From Amyelois transitella (taxonomy: Eukaryota > Arthropoda > Insecta > Lepidoptera > Pyralidae): 64,000 bases of DNA. The notes beneath the pieces are model-generated. The model did no database searches. It was not told where the DNA came from and was given only the letters and a program-made list of their open reading frames with translations. Both the position numbers and the translations under genes were made by a program. The number at the start of each line of letters is the position of its first letter. Positions within the stretch are counted from its first letter, which is position 1. The DNA lies in NCBI RefSeq assembly GCF_032362555.1, contig NC_083522.1:1342001-1406000 (forward strand). The letters are read 5' to 3'. Shown in pieces: positions 11,235 through 21,099 of this stretch.

Positions 11235-11770
11235 ATATTAAAAGTCATTCCTTCATTAGATCTCTTTTTGCAAGCTCGGCGGTTTTGGGTACACTTGACC
11301 TAAAGTTTTGCCAAGACGTCTTTAATTCGATCTTAGACGTTCATCTGGCCTTGCCATTCTCCTTGAACGTATATTTGCTAAGTTAACCTGTTTTCATTCC
11401 TCTCCACGTGTTCAAACCATCTTAGCATACCCTTTTCTATTCCTGTTACTATATCTTCTTTCACATCACAACATTCCCTTATTACACGTTTCCTATCCTG
11501 TCACTCAATTTAACACCGATTATACTCCTTAACGCCCTCTGTTTCACCGCATTTAGTCTGCTTTCGTGTTTCTTCTGCCACACCCAACTTTCACTTCCTT
11601 ACATGTTAGGACCACGCCTTTATGCACAGCCAGACGAGCTTTTCCGGACAACTTCTGACTGCTCATAAAAGCATGCAATGCTCCATTCACCATGTAACCC
11701 GCCTTCACTCTCCATTCATTACTTTCAATATCATTATCACACTTTTTATTCGACAGCGTTTAAAAACAAG
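11235..11770 (-). mobile_element. LINE family C fragment, longer piece of the ORF2 tail
   Basis: Read on the minus strand in broken frames it gives, from high to low coordinates, VWQKKHESRLNAVKQ-like, SLRSI-like, IEKGMLRW and NRRACKKR motifs, the thumb-to-tail region of the same LINE as at 40655-40935. It is heavily frameshifted and old. Confidence 0.6.
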
Positions 11771-11939
11771 GCCTCTGTTTAACACGTTTTAATGGAAAAT
11801 CCACTAAGTTGGCAACATTAATTATCGTCGACATTATCCGCAAGCAGGCTGGGATTAAGAACTATAACTACCTATAATACTACAAACTTAATGCTATCTT
11901 ATTATTGGTATTGGTACTGATCTCTATACCATTCACATT

Positions 11940-12411
11940 ACTAACTAGCTATTGCCTGCGGCTGCGCCCGCATGCAAGTCGCTTTCCGTTTAACCCATGT
12001 AAACTAGAATTATCCAGACCTATAATGTACCTACTTATAGCTTATTCTACAGTATCCTATTCCCGTGCCAATACAATTTAAACAATACTACGCTACGGTT
12101 CTACGATATCAAACTGAAAATATTTAATACATAGGTACCTACCTACATACCGTGCATAAGGTAAAACCAGGGTTGAGTCGGAAGATTGCGAGACAACGAC
12201 ACATTCATATACATAGTTTCAAATAACATTTAAATTGCCTATTGTCTTATAAATATAAGTTACCTACCTATTTATTAGCTGAACAACAGGATCAAAGTGC
12301 ACTTCAAAAAACAAATACACACCTTGCAATCTTTACCGATAGAGTGCGCAAATAGAACGACTATTGTAACGAAATTATACAAAACTAGCTGTGTCGGGCT
12401 TCGCTCACACA
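11940..12411. repeat. Helitron-like or LINE-tail fragments, left flank of the hAT MITE
   Basis: 11945-12110 begins CTAGCTATTGCCTGCGGCTG, a variant of the reverse CTAGCTGTGCCCGCGACTTC end. At 12386 another copy begins ACTAGCTGTGTCGGGCTTCG. It is interrupted at 12411 by the hAT MITE and resumes after 13020. Confidence 0.5.
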
Positions 12412-13012
12412 TAGAGTTGCCATCTCTTAAATTTGGAAAACCGGACAAGACGCGTGAAAACCCCGGATTTTAGAGTCCGAAAGCCGGACATGTCAACAAG
12501 ATCTTTTAAACATAATACAATGCAATAAAAGACATTTAGAAATGTCATAAATCACCTTTTTTAATTCTTGAAATCAGAAAACAACACCTTATTATAATAT
12601 TAATCAAAAACATATATTTAATAAATTAAAATCTTAAAAATACCTAATAAGACCAATCTAGTATTCAGTCTTAAAATTTTTGAGGTAACTCTCTTAGCTT
12701 TAGTTCTATTATTATTATCTGTTTAACTTTTTACCAGCAGTCATTTATATTACAAAATATACCTATTTTAGCAGAATATAAACTAAATTCAGTCTTCTTA
12801 AATATTAAACAACAAATCAGAACATTTTTAACGTTTAGACCTACAACAATGTAAGTTACATTGGGCATTAAAATTTTAAAACAAAATAATAATTTTTTTT
12901 TATTTATGATTTTTTTAAAGCCCGGTCTACAAATGAAACCTTCCCCGGACGCTCCCCGAATGCCCTCTAAAATAGGACAAAGTCGGGGAAACCCGGACGG
13001 ATGGCAACCCTA
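12412..13012. mobile_element. hAT-type MITE inserted in a Helitron-like copy
   Basis: Left end TAGAGTTGCCATC and right end GATGGCAACCCTA (reverse complement starts TAGGGTTGCCATC), then GC-rich subterminal blocks with GGACAAGACGCG versus GGACAAAGTCGGGG. The flanks are CTCACACA (12404-12411) and CTCACACG (13013-13020), an 8-bp target duplication with one mismatch, as hAT elements make. It is 601 bp with no transposase frame. The host repeat is split cleanly. Confidence 0.75.
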
Positions 13013-13284
13013 CTCACACGGGAATTCCGGAATAAAAAAAACCGTTTATTTGTATACACGTGGGAATTTCTGGAAATCCTTTCGTAGTTTATCCCTAGAC
13101 CAGGAAGAATGATTACAAAAGATGCTAATCGAATTAAACAGTGAGAAAAATTGCTTTTTCATCTAACTGTAAAAAGTTTAACCTACACTTACACTCGAAG
13201 CTTATTGTATCTGCTCAATTTTAAAATTAGTCTAGTAAAGAACCTAGTTTGTCATTGAACTAAACTAACCAAAAAATAATAATA

Positions 13285-13548
13285 CATAGGTACATACATA
13301 CATATGGTCACGTCTATAACCCTTGCGGGGTGGACAGAGCCAACAGTCTTGAAAAGACTTAATGGCCACGTTCAGCTATTTGGCTTAATGATAGAATTGA
13401 GATTTAAATAGTGACAAGTTGCTAGCCCATCGCCTAAAAAAAGAATCCCAAGTTTGTAAGCCTATCCCTTAGTCGCCTTTTAGGACATCCATGGGAAAGA
13501 GATGGAGTGGTCCTATTCCTTTTTGTATTGGTGCCGGGAACTATTAAT
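13285..13548 (-). mobile_element. SINE family A copy, near full length
   Basis: It runs from CATACATACATATGGTCACG through GCGGGGTGGACAGAGCC, CATCGCCTAAAAAAAGAATC and CATCCATGGGAAAGAGATGG to GGTGCCGGGAAC. The CATA-rich end is the 3' tail. Confidence 0.8.
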
Positions 13549-13549
13549 A

Positions 13550-14880
13550 TTAAAACTATTAATATTTAAAATAATAATCATTATTCACATAGGTACTGAC
13601 TTACATATTAACTCTTTTTTTTTATAGAATTTACTAAGACAACAATTTATAGATACATAGGTATTCCTACTTATAAGAAGCTAGCTGTTGACCGCGATTT
13701 CGTTAGCCGACATCGCTCAGTTACAATCAAAATATATGGATACCTCGAACGTTTTTATTTGGTAGGTACCTACCTACCTACTTTTATTTTAACGTTAATC
13801 TACACGAAGTGCGCATTTTGCTTGAACAATTGCATACTTAGGTGAAAAACGAATACTTCCAATTATAATTGACGTCAAACTACTCGTTAACCTTACGTTG
13901 CATTTTTAAACGTTTATGTAACTAAGCGAATATTGTTTTATGTGTCCATATTTTTCAAAATCCCTAGGTATCAATATTTAAAGACAAAAAAGCCAAAAAT
14001 GGCATTATTAACCGCCTAAAAAAAGGTGGTTCTCAGTTTTTATGTAAGTATTTCTTAGTAAGTATGTTTGTCTGCGATTATCTCGCTTTTCACTAAACTG
14101 ATTTGATGAAATGTCCAGGAAAGTCTTTGTAATTAGGAGAAGGTTTTAGAAATTAAACCAACTTAAAAAAAAGAAGTACATTAAAAAAATGTTTTTATTT
14201 TAATTTCTGTCTGTATAACTAGTTGTAGGTACTTGCATTACGCGAAAACTATTGTTCTATTTGAATGCGAATTTCTCTGATGTTTTAGGCTTGGTCCAAC
14301 TTAAAAAATTATACTTGGGTGCCTTATGTGGTCTGGGCGTGCACAAAATGAGGATTATCTGCATTTTTTCTGGGAAGGGAAATTAATAGCATTTTTCATT
14401 TTATGCGAAAGGAACTGACATAACAACGCACAAAATATACCGCTATGAAATTTTCCATTGAAGTTCCATATGTGGTCTCATGGTCTGTGGGTCTAGGCGT
14501 GTATTAAGGAAGGATTCCCTTGAATACGTGGGCGTCCTCTTGTTAATAATTATGTGATAGAAATATATATATTTTTAAAAATACTGTAAAAAGCATGTAT
14601 GATATAATGCAAGTAAGAATAATGCCAACAAGAAGTAGTAGAGGTTTATAGGGTGATCATTTCCAACTTGTTCTTTGATTATATTATTTATACCCAATGT
14701 TGTACTTACTAAAAATTTGTGATGAGCATAAAGACACAGGTTCAAAGAAGGACATAAATCACGCGGGCAGAGCCGGGGGCGAAAGCTAGTAAGTAAAATA
14801 AATGTGAAGATTGGCGAGTAGGTATATAGTTGTGTAACTAAATATGTTTTTAGGAGAAACTTTACAGTAGTCTTTATGGC
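13550..14880. other. Intergenic with old repeat remnants
   Basis: AT-rich sequence. 14040-14550 carries faint Helitron-like or LINE-tail words (TCTGTCTGTATAACTAG, GGGCAGAGCCGGGGGCGAAAGCTAGTA near 14765-14791). I see no gene. Confidence 0.4.
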
Positions 14881-14887
14881 TACCTCT

Positions 14888-15125
14888 TGGTGCCGGGAAC
14901 CACACGGCATAATGGGTGTGTACCCATTATGCCGTGTGGTTCCCGGCACCAATAAAAAAAAGAATAGGATCTTTTATTAGGCGATGGGCTAGCAAACTGT
15001 CACTATTTGAATCTCAATTCTATCATTTAACCAAACAGCTGAACGTGGCCTATCAGTCTTTTTAAGACTGTTGGCTCTGTATACCCCGCAAGGGATATAG
15101 ACGTGATTATATATATGTATTAACA
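14888..15125 (+). mobile_element. SINE family A copy with an inverted head forming a perfect hairpin
   Basis: The + strand copy starts with GCCGTGTGGTTCCCGGCACC near 14930 and ends in a TATATGTAT tail near 15120. Its first 31 bp plus adjoining host sequence (14923-14953) are an exact reverse complement of 14888-14918, with a 4-bp loop. Confidence 0.75.
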
Positions 15126-15408
15126 CACGAGCTTAACCGCAAGCGGTAACTACTATTTTAATTTAGTATAGGTCTATACGGTGTGGTAAGTCACTTTTGT
15201 AAGGGCCTCAGGGGTTGAGTTAAGAAATATTTTTTATTTGTAATTTTTTAAGATATGTATACCTACATGGGTTTGTACTTTGGACTTTATTATTAACACT
15301 TGGATGCTTATTTTAAGTCATTGCCTACTATTGCCGGATGCGGGCATCACAAAACAATCAGCTTCACACTTAATGACAAAAACCGAACGCCAAGGTCGGT
15401 GAGACGTG

Positions 15409-15416
15409 ATCAGTTC
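15409..15416 (+). promoter_or_regulatory. Arthropod initiator of the lipase gene
   Basis: ATCAGTT, the arthropod initiator consensus, lies 36 bp before the chosen ATG (15451). No clear TATA box is seen 25-35 bp upstream. It would give a 5' UTR of about 39 nt. Confidence 0.35.
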
Positions 15417-15450
15417 ACAATAAAACTTATGTTAAGCCACTCGTGTGACT

Positions 15451-16863
15451 ATGGTTCCCCTCACGTCTCTATTTCTCTTAAGCATAGTGATAGTGTCCTG
15501 TAGAGGAAATCCCGAGGGATTCCTGCCGTCCTTAGCTCAAACAACGAGAGAAATCACAGGTGCTGTGGTCACCCAGCCCTTGTTCCAAGCCGCGGCACAA
15601 GGCGCCGGGGAACTCATAGCCAGAACGGTATACGACGCCGCCCGACTTCCTGCGGCCATCGCTCGAGTCCTTGGCGTCTCCGACACCCGCCCAGTCCTCA
15701 TCAACAAAAATAACATTGCAGACAAGGCCGACAAGATTCTCGCCAAATATCATGCCGGTTTGGGCAATGAAGACGCTTTCCTCAAGATCGACAAACTCAT
15801 CAAGAAGTATGGATATCCAGTTGAAAAACACGAAATCGTGACCGAAGATGGATACGCGTTGGGGATGTTCAGAATCCCCCGGAATGGATCTGCCGTGTTC
15901 CTGATGCATGGGCTGTTTGGGAGCGCTGATGACTTCGTGATCGCTGGCCCGGAGAGCGGCATGGCCTACCTCCTCGCTGAAGAAGGTTACGACGTGTGGT
16001 TGGGTAACGCTAGAGGAAACAAACATTCACGACGACATGTCGAATTACAACCCTCTGATGCCGAGTTCTGGGATTTTTCCTGGCATGAAATTGGGTACTA
16101 CGACCTCCCAGCTATGATTGATTACGTGCTCAATTACACCAGCCAAAAATCACTCAAATACGTGGGCCACTCGCAAGGCACTACCAGCTTCTTCGTCATG
16201 AGCTCTGAAAGGCCAGAGTATAATGACAAAGTGGGATTAATGGTTGCTTTGTCGCCTGTGGCGTACATGTCCCATGCCAAATCTCCTTTCATTCGGCTGG
16301 CGGGGCCCGCGAGTGAATATATTGGCTCGATCATGCATGGTCTCGGAGTGCATGAGTTTCTTCCAGATAATAATTTATTACGTACCATCAAAATGCTTAT
16401 GTGCGGCAGCAGCCCTGTGGCGGAGATAATATGCATCAATCCTTTGTTACTGACTAGTGGCTTCGGCTTTGCAGAGCTGAATGTGACAAACTTGCCTGTT
16501 ATCCACGGGCACACGCCGTCCGGAGCGGCTGTGAAGCAGGTCGTGCACTACGGCCAAGGGTTCAACTCTGGAGATTTTAAACAGTTTGACTATGGTAGGT
16601 CGAGAAATCTGAGAATGTATGGCAGCGAGGTGCCTCCTAGATATGCTTTGGAAAAAATCAGGGCCCCCGTTTCCTTGATGTACAGTGCTGATGACTGGAT
16701 GGCCCATCCTGACGATGTGGACGCTCTGTATCAAAGGCTGGGTAACGCTATAGACATCCATAAGATTCCACATCCACAGTTCAACCATATAGACTTCATT
16801 TGGGCAAAACATTTCAGGACACTTATTTACGAAAGGCTCAGGAAATTGTTGGCAGCATTTTGA
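15451..16863 (+). CDS. Secreted acid-lipase-type lipase (lipase 1/3-like), catalytic triad intact
   Basis: A single-exon gene of 470 residues. The first true ATG is 15451; the frame opens earlier only through a GTG. It has a signal peptide (MVPLTSLFLLSIVIVSCRG), a spacer, then the alpha/beta-hydrolase-associated lipase region: KKYGYPVEKHEIVTEDGY, HGLFGSADDF (oxyanion loop), YDVWLGNARGN, and nucleophile elbow YVGHSQGTT with Ser241. Asp415 (SADDW) and His446 (FNHID) complete the triad. This family hydrolyses neutral lipids or retinyl/cholesteryl-type esters; in insects many members are gut or fat-body secreted lipases. The substrate cannot be told from sequence. The length (about 400 plus a 70-residue N-terminal extension) is somewhat long. 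The paralogue at 30294-32153 keeps the same block order (LPAMIDY, SPVAYMSH, PSGAxxxQ). Lack of introns could mean retroposition or intron loss. Confidence 0.93.
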   Translation: MVPLTSLFLLSIVIVSCRGNPEGFLPSLAQTTREITGAVVTQPLFQAAAQGAGELIARTVYDAARLPAAIARVLGVSDTRPVLINKNNIADKADKILAKYHAGLGNEDAFLKIDKLIKKYGYPVEKHEIVTEDGYALGMFRIPRNGSAVFLMHGLFGSADDFVIAGPESGMAYLLAEEGYDVWLGNARGNKHSRRHVELQPSDAEFWDFSWHEIGYYDLPAMIDYVLNYTSQKSLKYVGHSQGTTSFFVMSSERPEYNDKVGLMVALSPVAYMSHAKSPFIRLAGPASEYIGSIMHGLGVHEFLPDNNLLRTIKMLMCGSSPVAEIICINPLLLTSGFGFAELNVTNLPVIHGHTPSGAAVKQVVHYGQGFNSGDFKQFDYGRSRNLRMYGSEVPPRYALEKIRAPVSLMYSADDWMAHPDDVDALYQRLGNAIDIHKIPHPQFNHIDFIWAKHFRTLIYERLRKLLAAF

Positions 16864-17074
16864 TATTACCTAACCGAGGTAAATTAAATGATGTTGAAAC
16901 AATATCGTGTTATGTGGTATCAATTTAACCTAACTAATCACCATTACGAAATATTCATGGAAAACTTTGTCATATTCTACTAAGGAATTATTAAGTGCCG
17001 TGTGGTTCCCGACTTTGACTTGCATGTCTGGTAGTATAAAGTTCGTTTGGTAGCGAAGAAAAAAAATGAGTGTA

Positions 17075-17240
17075 CCTATACAAAAAAATGGGTCAGGTCA
17101 AAAGTACCCGAAACCGCCGAGCTTGCATGAAGAGAGTTATGAATGTGGATGAAGCGAAGGAAGTATGCAGAGATCGTGGCAAGTGGAAAGAGGTAGTCTC
17201 TGCCTACCCCTCCGGGAAAGAGGCGTGATTTTAGGTATAC
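17075..17240 (+). mobile_element. LINE family C 3' terminus
   Basis: It contains ACCCGAAACCGCCGAGCTTG, GTTATGAATGTGGATGAAGC, GATCGTGGCAAGTGG, CCTACCCCTCCGGGAAAGAG and GCGTGATT. It is the last about 160 bp of the LINE, coding [19 protein letters not shown]-like, and is 5'-truncated. Confidence 0.65.
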
Positions 17241-17294
17241 ATACGTATACCAATGTGCCAATAGCTTCCCTTCCCGCAGATTATAAAAGACATA

Positions 17295-17530
17295 CAAATA
17301 ATCACGTCTTTATCCCATGCGGGGTAGTCAGATCCAACAGTTAAAAGGCCACGCTCAGCTGTTTGGCTTAATGATAGGCTTGAGATTCTAATAGTGACAG
17401 GTTGCTAGCCCATCGCCTAAAAGAAGAATCCCAAGTTGATAAGCCTATCCCTTAATCGCCTTTTACGACATCCATGGGAAAGGGATGGAGTGATCATATT
17501 ATTTTTCTATAGGTACCGGGAACCACACGA
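17295..17530 (-). mobile_element. SINE family A copy
   Basis: It runs from ATAATCACGTCTTTATCCC through GACAGGTTGCTAGCCCATCG and CATCCATGGGAAAGGGATGG to ACCGGGAACCACACG. A 12-bp internal deletion removes part of the AGTCTTGAAAAGACT stem. Confidence 0.75.
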
Positions 17531-17559
17531 CACTATACAATATATTTGTGGTGACATGT

Positions 17560-18100
17560 CTAATTGTTTAAACCAGAAGTCACAAAAATAGAAAATAAAT
17601 AAAATCACGCGACGCTATCAGTCAAAAACGGCGAAAAACCTTAATCGCGCAAGCAAAGATTTCGCCGATTGGAGCATATACATATATACAACCTCCGACA
17701 CAACATCGTCTGTCGCGCGGTTCCCCAGGCATACTCGTAACACCTAGCCAGGCGGAAGATCTCCCCTACATATTTAAAAGTCAATTAAAATGAATGACAT
17801 CAACTTGGAGCTCTCCTAACCATTTTGCTGACCGTTGTCCCTCTCCACCCCATATACGATAAAGACGTGATATGTATGAATGTTTGTATGAATTTTGTGT
17901 AATGGAAAACTAACATTAAACATTGTTTTAATGTGTAAAACTCTAAAAATAGAAGTAAGATAAGTGCTCGACAATAAAGACATGTTTCATTTAAATACTC
18001 TGAAAAGCAAAAGTACACTCGACAACATATTAAAGTTACCCTGCATCCGCATGTACCACTATGACTATGACGCGGTAATATAGACGAATTTGATATTCTG
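17560..18100. other. Intergenic, nothing recognised
   Basis: Mixed AT-rich and GC-richer sequence, without splice-flanked open frames or clear repeat boundaries. Confidence 0.4.
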
Positions 18101-18104
18101 TTGA

Positions 18105-18290
18105 TGTCGTTAAAGGCGACTAAGGGATAGGTTTATAAACTTGGTATTCTTCTTTAAGGCGATGGGCTAACAACCTGTCACTAATTGAATCTCCATTTTA
18201 TCATTAGGCCACACAGCTGAACGTGGCCTATCAATCTTTTCAAGACTGTTGGCTCTGTTTACCCCGTAAGGGATATGTATGATATTTTGT
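18105..18290 (+). mobile_element. SINE family A copy, head missing
   Basis: TAAAGGCGACTAAGGGATAG, GCGATGGGCTAACAACCTGT, CTGAACGTGGCCTATCAATC and ACCCCGTAAGGGATATGTAT. It lacks the GTGCCG head. Confidence 0.7.
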
Positions 18291-18467
18291 TGATTGTACT
18301 ACATACCTTTGATAAATTTTAATCATTAAATACTAAGCATAAAAAACTCACGTAGTAAGGCTAAGTATCTAAAAAAAGTTAGATAGCTGAATAATAATAG
18401 GTACCTATAGGTAACATTCTTCTAAATGTAATGACTGTTCTATTTTTGTAAAAAAATACAAATATTA

Positions 18468-18732
18468 TAAAGCTGAAGAGTTTGTTTGTTTGTTTGATCG
18501 CGCAAATCTCAGGTAGGTACTACTGGTTTGAATTGAAAAATTCCTTTTGTGTTGAATAGACCATTTATCGAGGAAGGCTTTAGGATACATAACATCACGC
18601 TGCAACTATTAGGAGCGAAGAAATAATGGAAAATGTGAAAAAAAAAACGGGGAAAATTATTCATCCTTGAGGGCTTCAATGAAGCCCGAAATAACTATTC
18701 CGCGCGGACGAAGTCGCGGGCGCAGCTAGTTA
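18468..18732 (+). mobile_element. Helitron-like non-autonomous element (family B), near complete
   Basis: It starts ATTATAAAGCTGAAGAGTTT, includes GTTTGTTTGTTTGA, GAGGAAGGCTTTAGG and CTTGAGGGCTTCAATGAAGC, and ends GCGCGGACGAAGTCGCGGGC then GCAGCTAGT. The 3' GC stem-loop and CTAG|T end are Helitron-like; there is no terminal inverted repeat and no target duplication. The reverse copies at 38233-38480 and 51534-51785 are the same family. Confidence 0.6.
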
Positions 18733-19139
18733 ATTATAATTGTAAAATTCAATAAAGGGATGGGCTAATAGACTATCTCTTTCTGCTCCGTTATAAGTAT
18801 ATGTAATAAAGACGTGATTCTTTGTATGTACTTATGTATGTTTATTTAATAAGTATCACAGTTAATGTAAGTACTTTACTTCTCGAGTTCGCGTGTAATT
18901 ATGGTTTGTGTTTGACCCAAGGCTGCTATGTACGAGTATACTTATGATGCCTTCACAAAGTGCCATTGTCAGTAAACATTATAAAACTATCAATCGAATT
19001 GATTCTCAACTAAGTAAACTAGCAAGCCAAATTAGCTATTGCGTGCTACTTCGTTAATCTATGTAAAATGTGACTTAACGAGATTTTTTTTACAATCTTG
19101 GTCTGTCTGGGCTTTCCTGTTATCGACAAGGAGTGCATT

Positions 19140-19312
19140 CTATAACGGCGAAAGGTTAAACTTGGAACACAACACGCAAATATATAGCCTAAAGCCTACC
19201 TCGATAAATGGTCTATTCAACACAAAAATAATTTTTCAGTTCGAACCAGTAGTTCCTGAGATTAGCGCGTTCAAACAAACAAACTCTTCAGCTTTAAAAT
19301 ATAAAGTATAGG
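19140..19312 (-). mobile_element. Helitron-like element, 5' half, reverse
   Basis: CTACCTCGATAAATGGTCTA, GAACCAGTAGTTCCTGAGAT, AACAAACAAACTCTTCAGCT, then TTTAAAATATA. This is the 5' end of family B in reverse; its CTAGT end is absent. Confidence 0.55.
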
Positions 19313-19317
19313 ATCAC

Positions 19318-19543
19318 TACATCTTTTTCCTATGGATGTCGTAAAATTCGCCTAAGGGATTGGCTTATAAACTTAGGACTCTTCATTTAGGCGATGGGCT
19401 AGCAACCTGTCACTATTTGAATCTAAACGCCTAAAACTATCATTAAGCCAAACAGCTGAACGTGGCCTATCAGTCTTTCAAGACTGTTGGCTTTGTCTTC
19501 CTCGCAAGGGATATAGATGTGACTATAAGAATGTATGCATGTA
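19318..19543 (+). mobile_element. SINE family A copy split by the BEL/Pao element
   Basis: Family A body from ATGGATGTCGTAAAATTCGC to GCAAGGGATATAGATGTGAC and the tail ATGTATGCATGTA. The tail resumes after the retrotransposon at 28028 (ATGTATATATGTATG), so the LTR element is the younger insertion. Confidence 0.8.
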
Positions 19544-20980
19544 TGTTGCGGGTCGAGGTGGCAGTATAACCCTGACTAGGTACCTGCCTCCCCTAGCCTC
19601 CCCTTCACTTATAGGGAGTCCCGAATTCCGCTCCAGTAGAAGTCCGCCCCCCCCGCTGGTATATGACGTCAACGGCTGCGGACGCGGCAGTGAGGCCAAC
19701 AAAAAAACTCGGATGGTAGGTTGTGTAGAAATAGGGTCATCAACCTCTTCCAAAAGCCTATGTCTAATTTCACTGGATTGTCAATAATTTACTATACGTG
19801 GGGTCATTGACCTTACTCACTGAGTGTCTATTCACTATATGATCACTAAATATTGAGTCTCTCTCTCTCTAACTAAAGTCTATGTCACTTAATAAAGTCT
19901 GAATTACTCACGGTTTAAAGGTTCAGTCACTGAAATCCAATAGCACTATCACTAATTGGAATACCTACTCACTATATTCAAGTCTTATTAGAAACCACTA
20001 AACTCATTGAAGAATTAAAAACGAAAACAATACACACAATTTGTCCGTCCACTAACCACGCACAACACCTTATACTAATTTCCTAACACTATTAAACTAT
20101 TACACTAAGAGGTATTATTCCGACTTAATTTTCTTGAGGACTTTTTCTTTCTTGAAGACTTTTTCTTTCTTTAGGACTTTTTCTTTCTTGAGGTCTTCTT
20201 TTTCTTGATTTTTCACTTTAAACTGGAACAATTGCACTACGATGCCCTCTGCCGCCGATTTTACTATTGTAAGTCGGAGTAATACCTTAACGCGAACCTC
20301 AAATTTCGTGACGATTTCTGGTGTTGTGCATAGCTTCGCTTAGGTGATATTTATTTACTTTTCTCAATTTCACATGATAAAAACATAACAATTTCCATTT
20401 TCCAAATAAACTTACAAAAATTCTCATCATATAAAATAATTTACAAATATCACAATTTCTTTCTCAAAGAGATTTTAACAAAAGTTTGTCTTCAAGCTAT
20501 GATTTCAGCAAAATTTCTTGTCAACTTTTAAATATTTCTCGAATATACAATATAAGATTCTAATAAATTCTAAGTTATACAAAAATACACATATCATACT
20601 TTCTTATTACAATACTTTCGTTTCTATAAACAATATACTTTTCGAGAAATTTACTTACATTTGTTGACATCAAAAAACATAATCCAATTATTGACCTTGT
20701 GTCCTTGACTTTTATAAAAATAGCGTTATCACTTATCTATGACGGTCTGCGTTATCGTTTATCAATAAGGTTTCATAAATAATAATAACAATATCTAAAA
20801 TATGCCTCTAAAGTGCTCATTCGCTTTCTAGTGTACTATCTAATGCAATTGACCGTCGTAGTGGGGGTATTGTTTGATCTCGCTTCTTTTGTTCTATACA
20901 ATACAATACTTAATGAGTGTGCTACAATATGACAATGTTTAATGAGTGTGCGCTATGTTAAATTTAATGTGTCGCTAACA
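19544..20980 (-). repeat. 3' LTR of the BEL/Pao element
   Basis: 1,437 bp, TG...CA, nearly identical to 26588-28027. It contains four tandem copies of a 20-bp CTTTTTCTTTCTTGAGGA-like unit (about 20133-20205). Confidence 0.95.
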
Positions 20981-20991
20981 AACTCTCCCTC
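20981..20991 (-). other. Polypurine tract of the BEL/Pao element
   Basis: On the minus strand GAGGGAGAGTT lies directly next to the 3' LTR, where plus-strand priming occurs in LTR elements. Confidence 0.6.
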
Positions 20992-21099
20992 GTGCTGCGC
21001 ACAAACTCTTGAAGCGACATCAAACGTTTCTTATTCTACTTATGCTATTACATCTTTGCTATAATGTCCATGCACTTTTATTTCACTTTTGCTTTCACT

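Noticed and set aside
13740-13800. Repeated GGTACCTACCTAC words here and elsewhere as a regulatory code
   Set aside because: Such words are scattered across the AT-rich spacers throughout the window without ordering or spacing; simple-sequence bias is enough.
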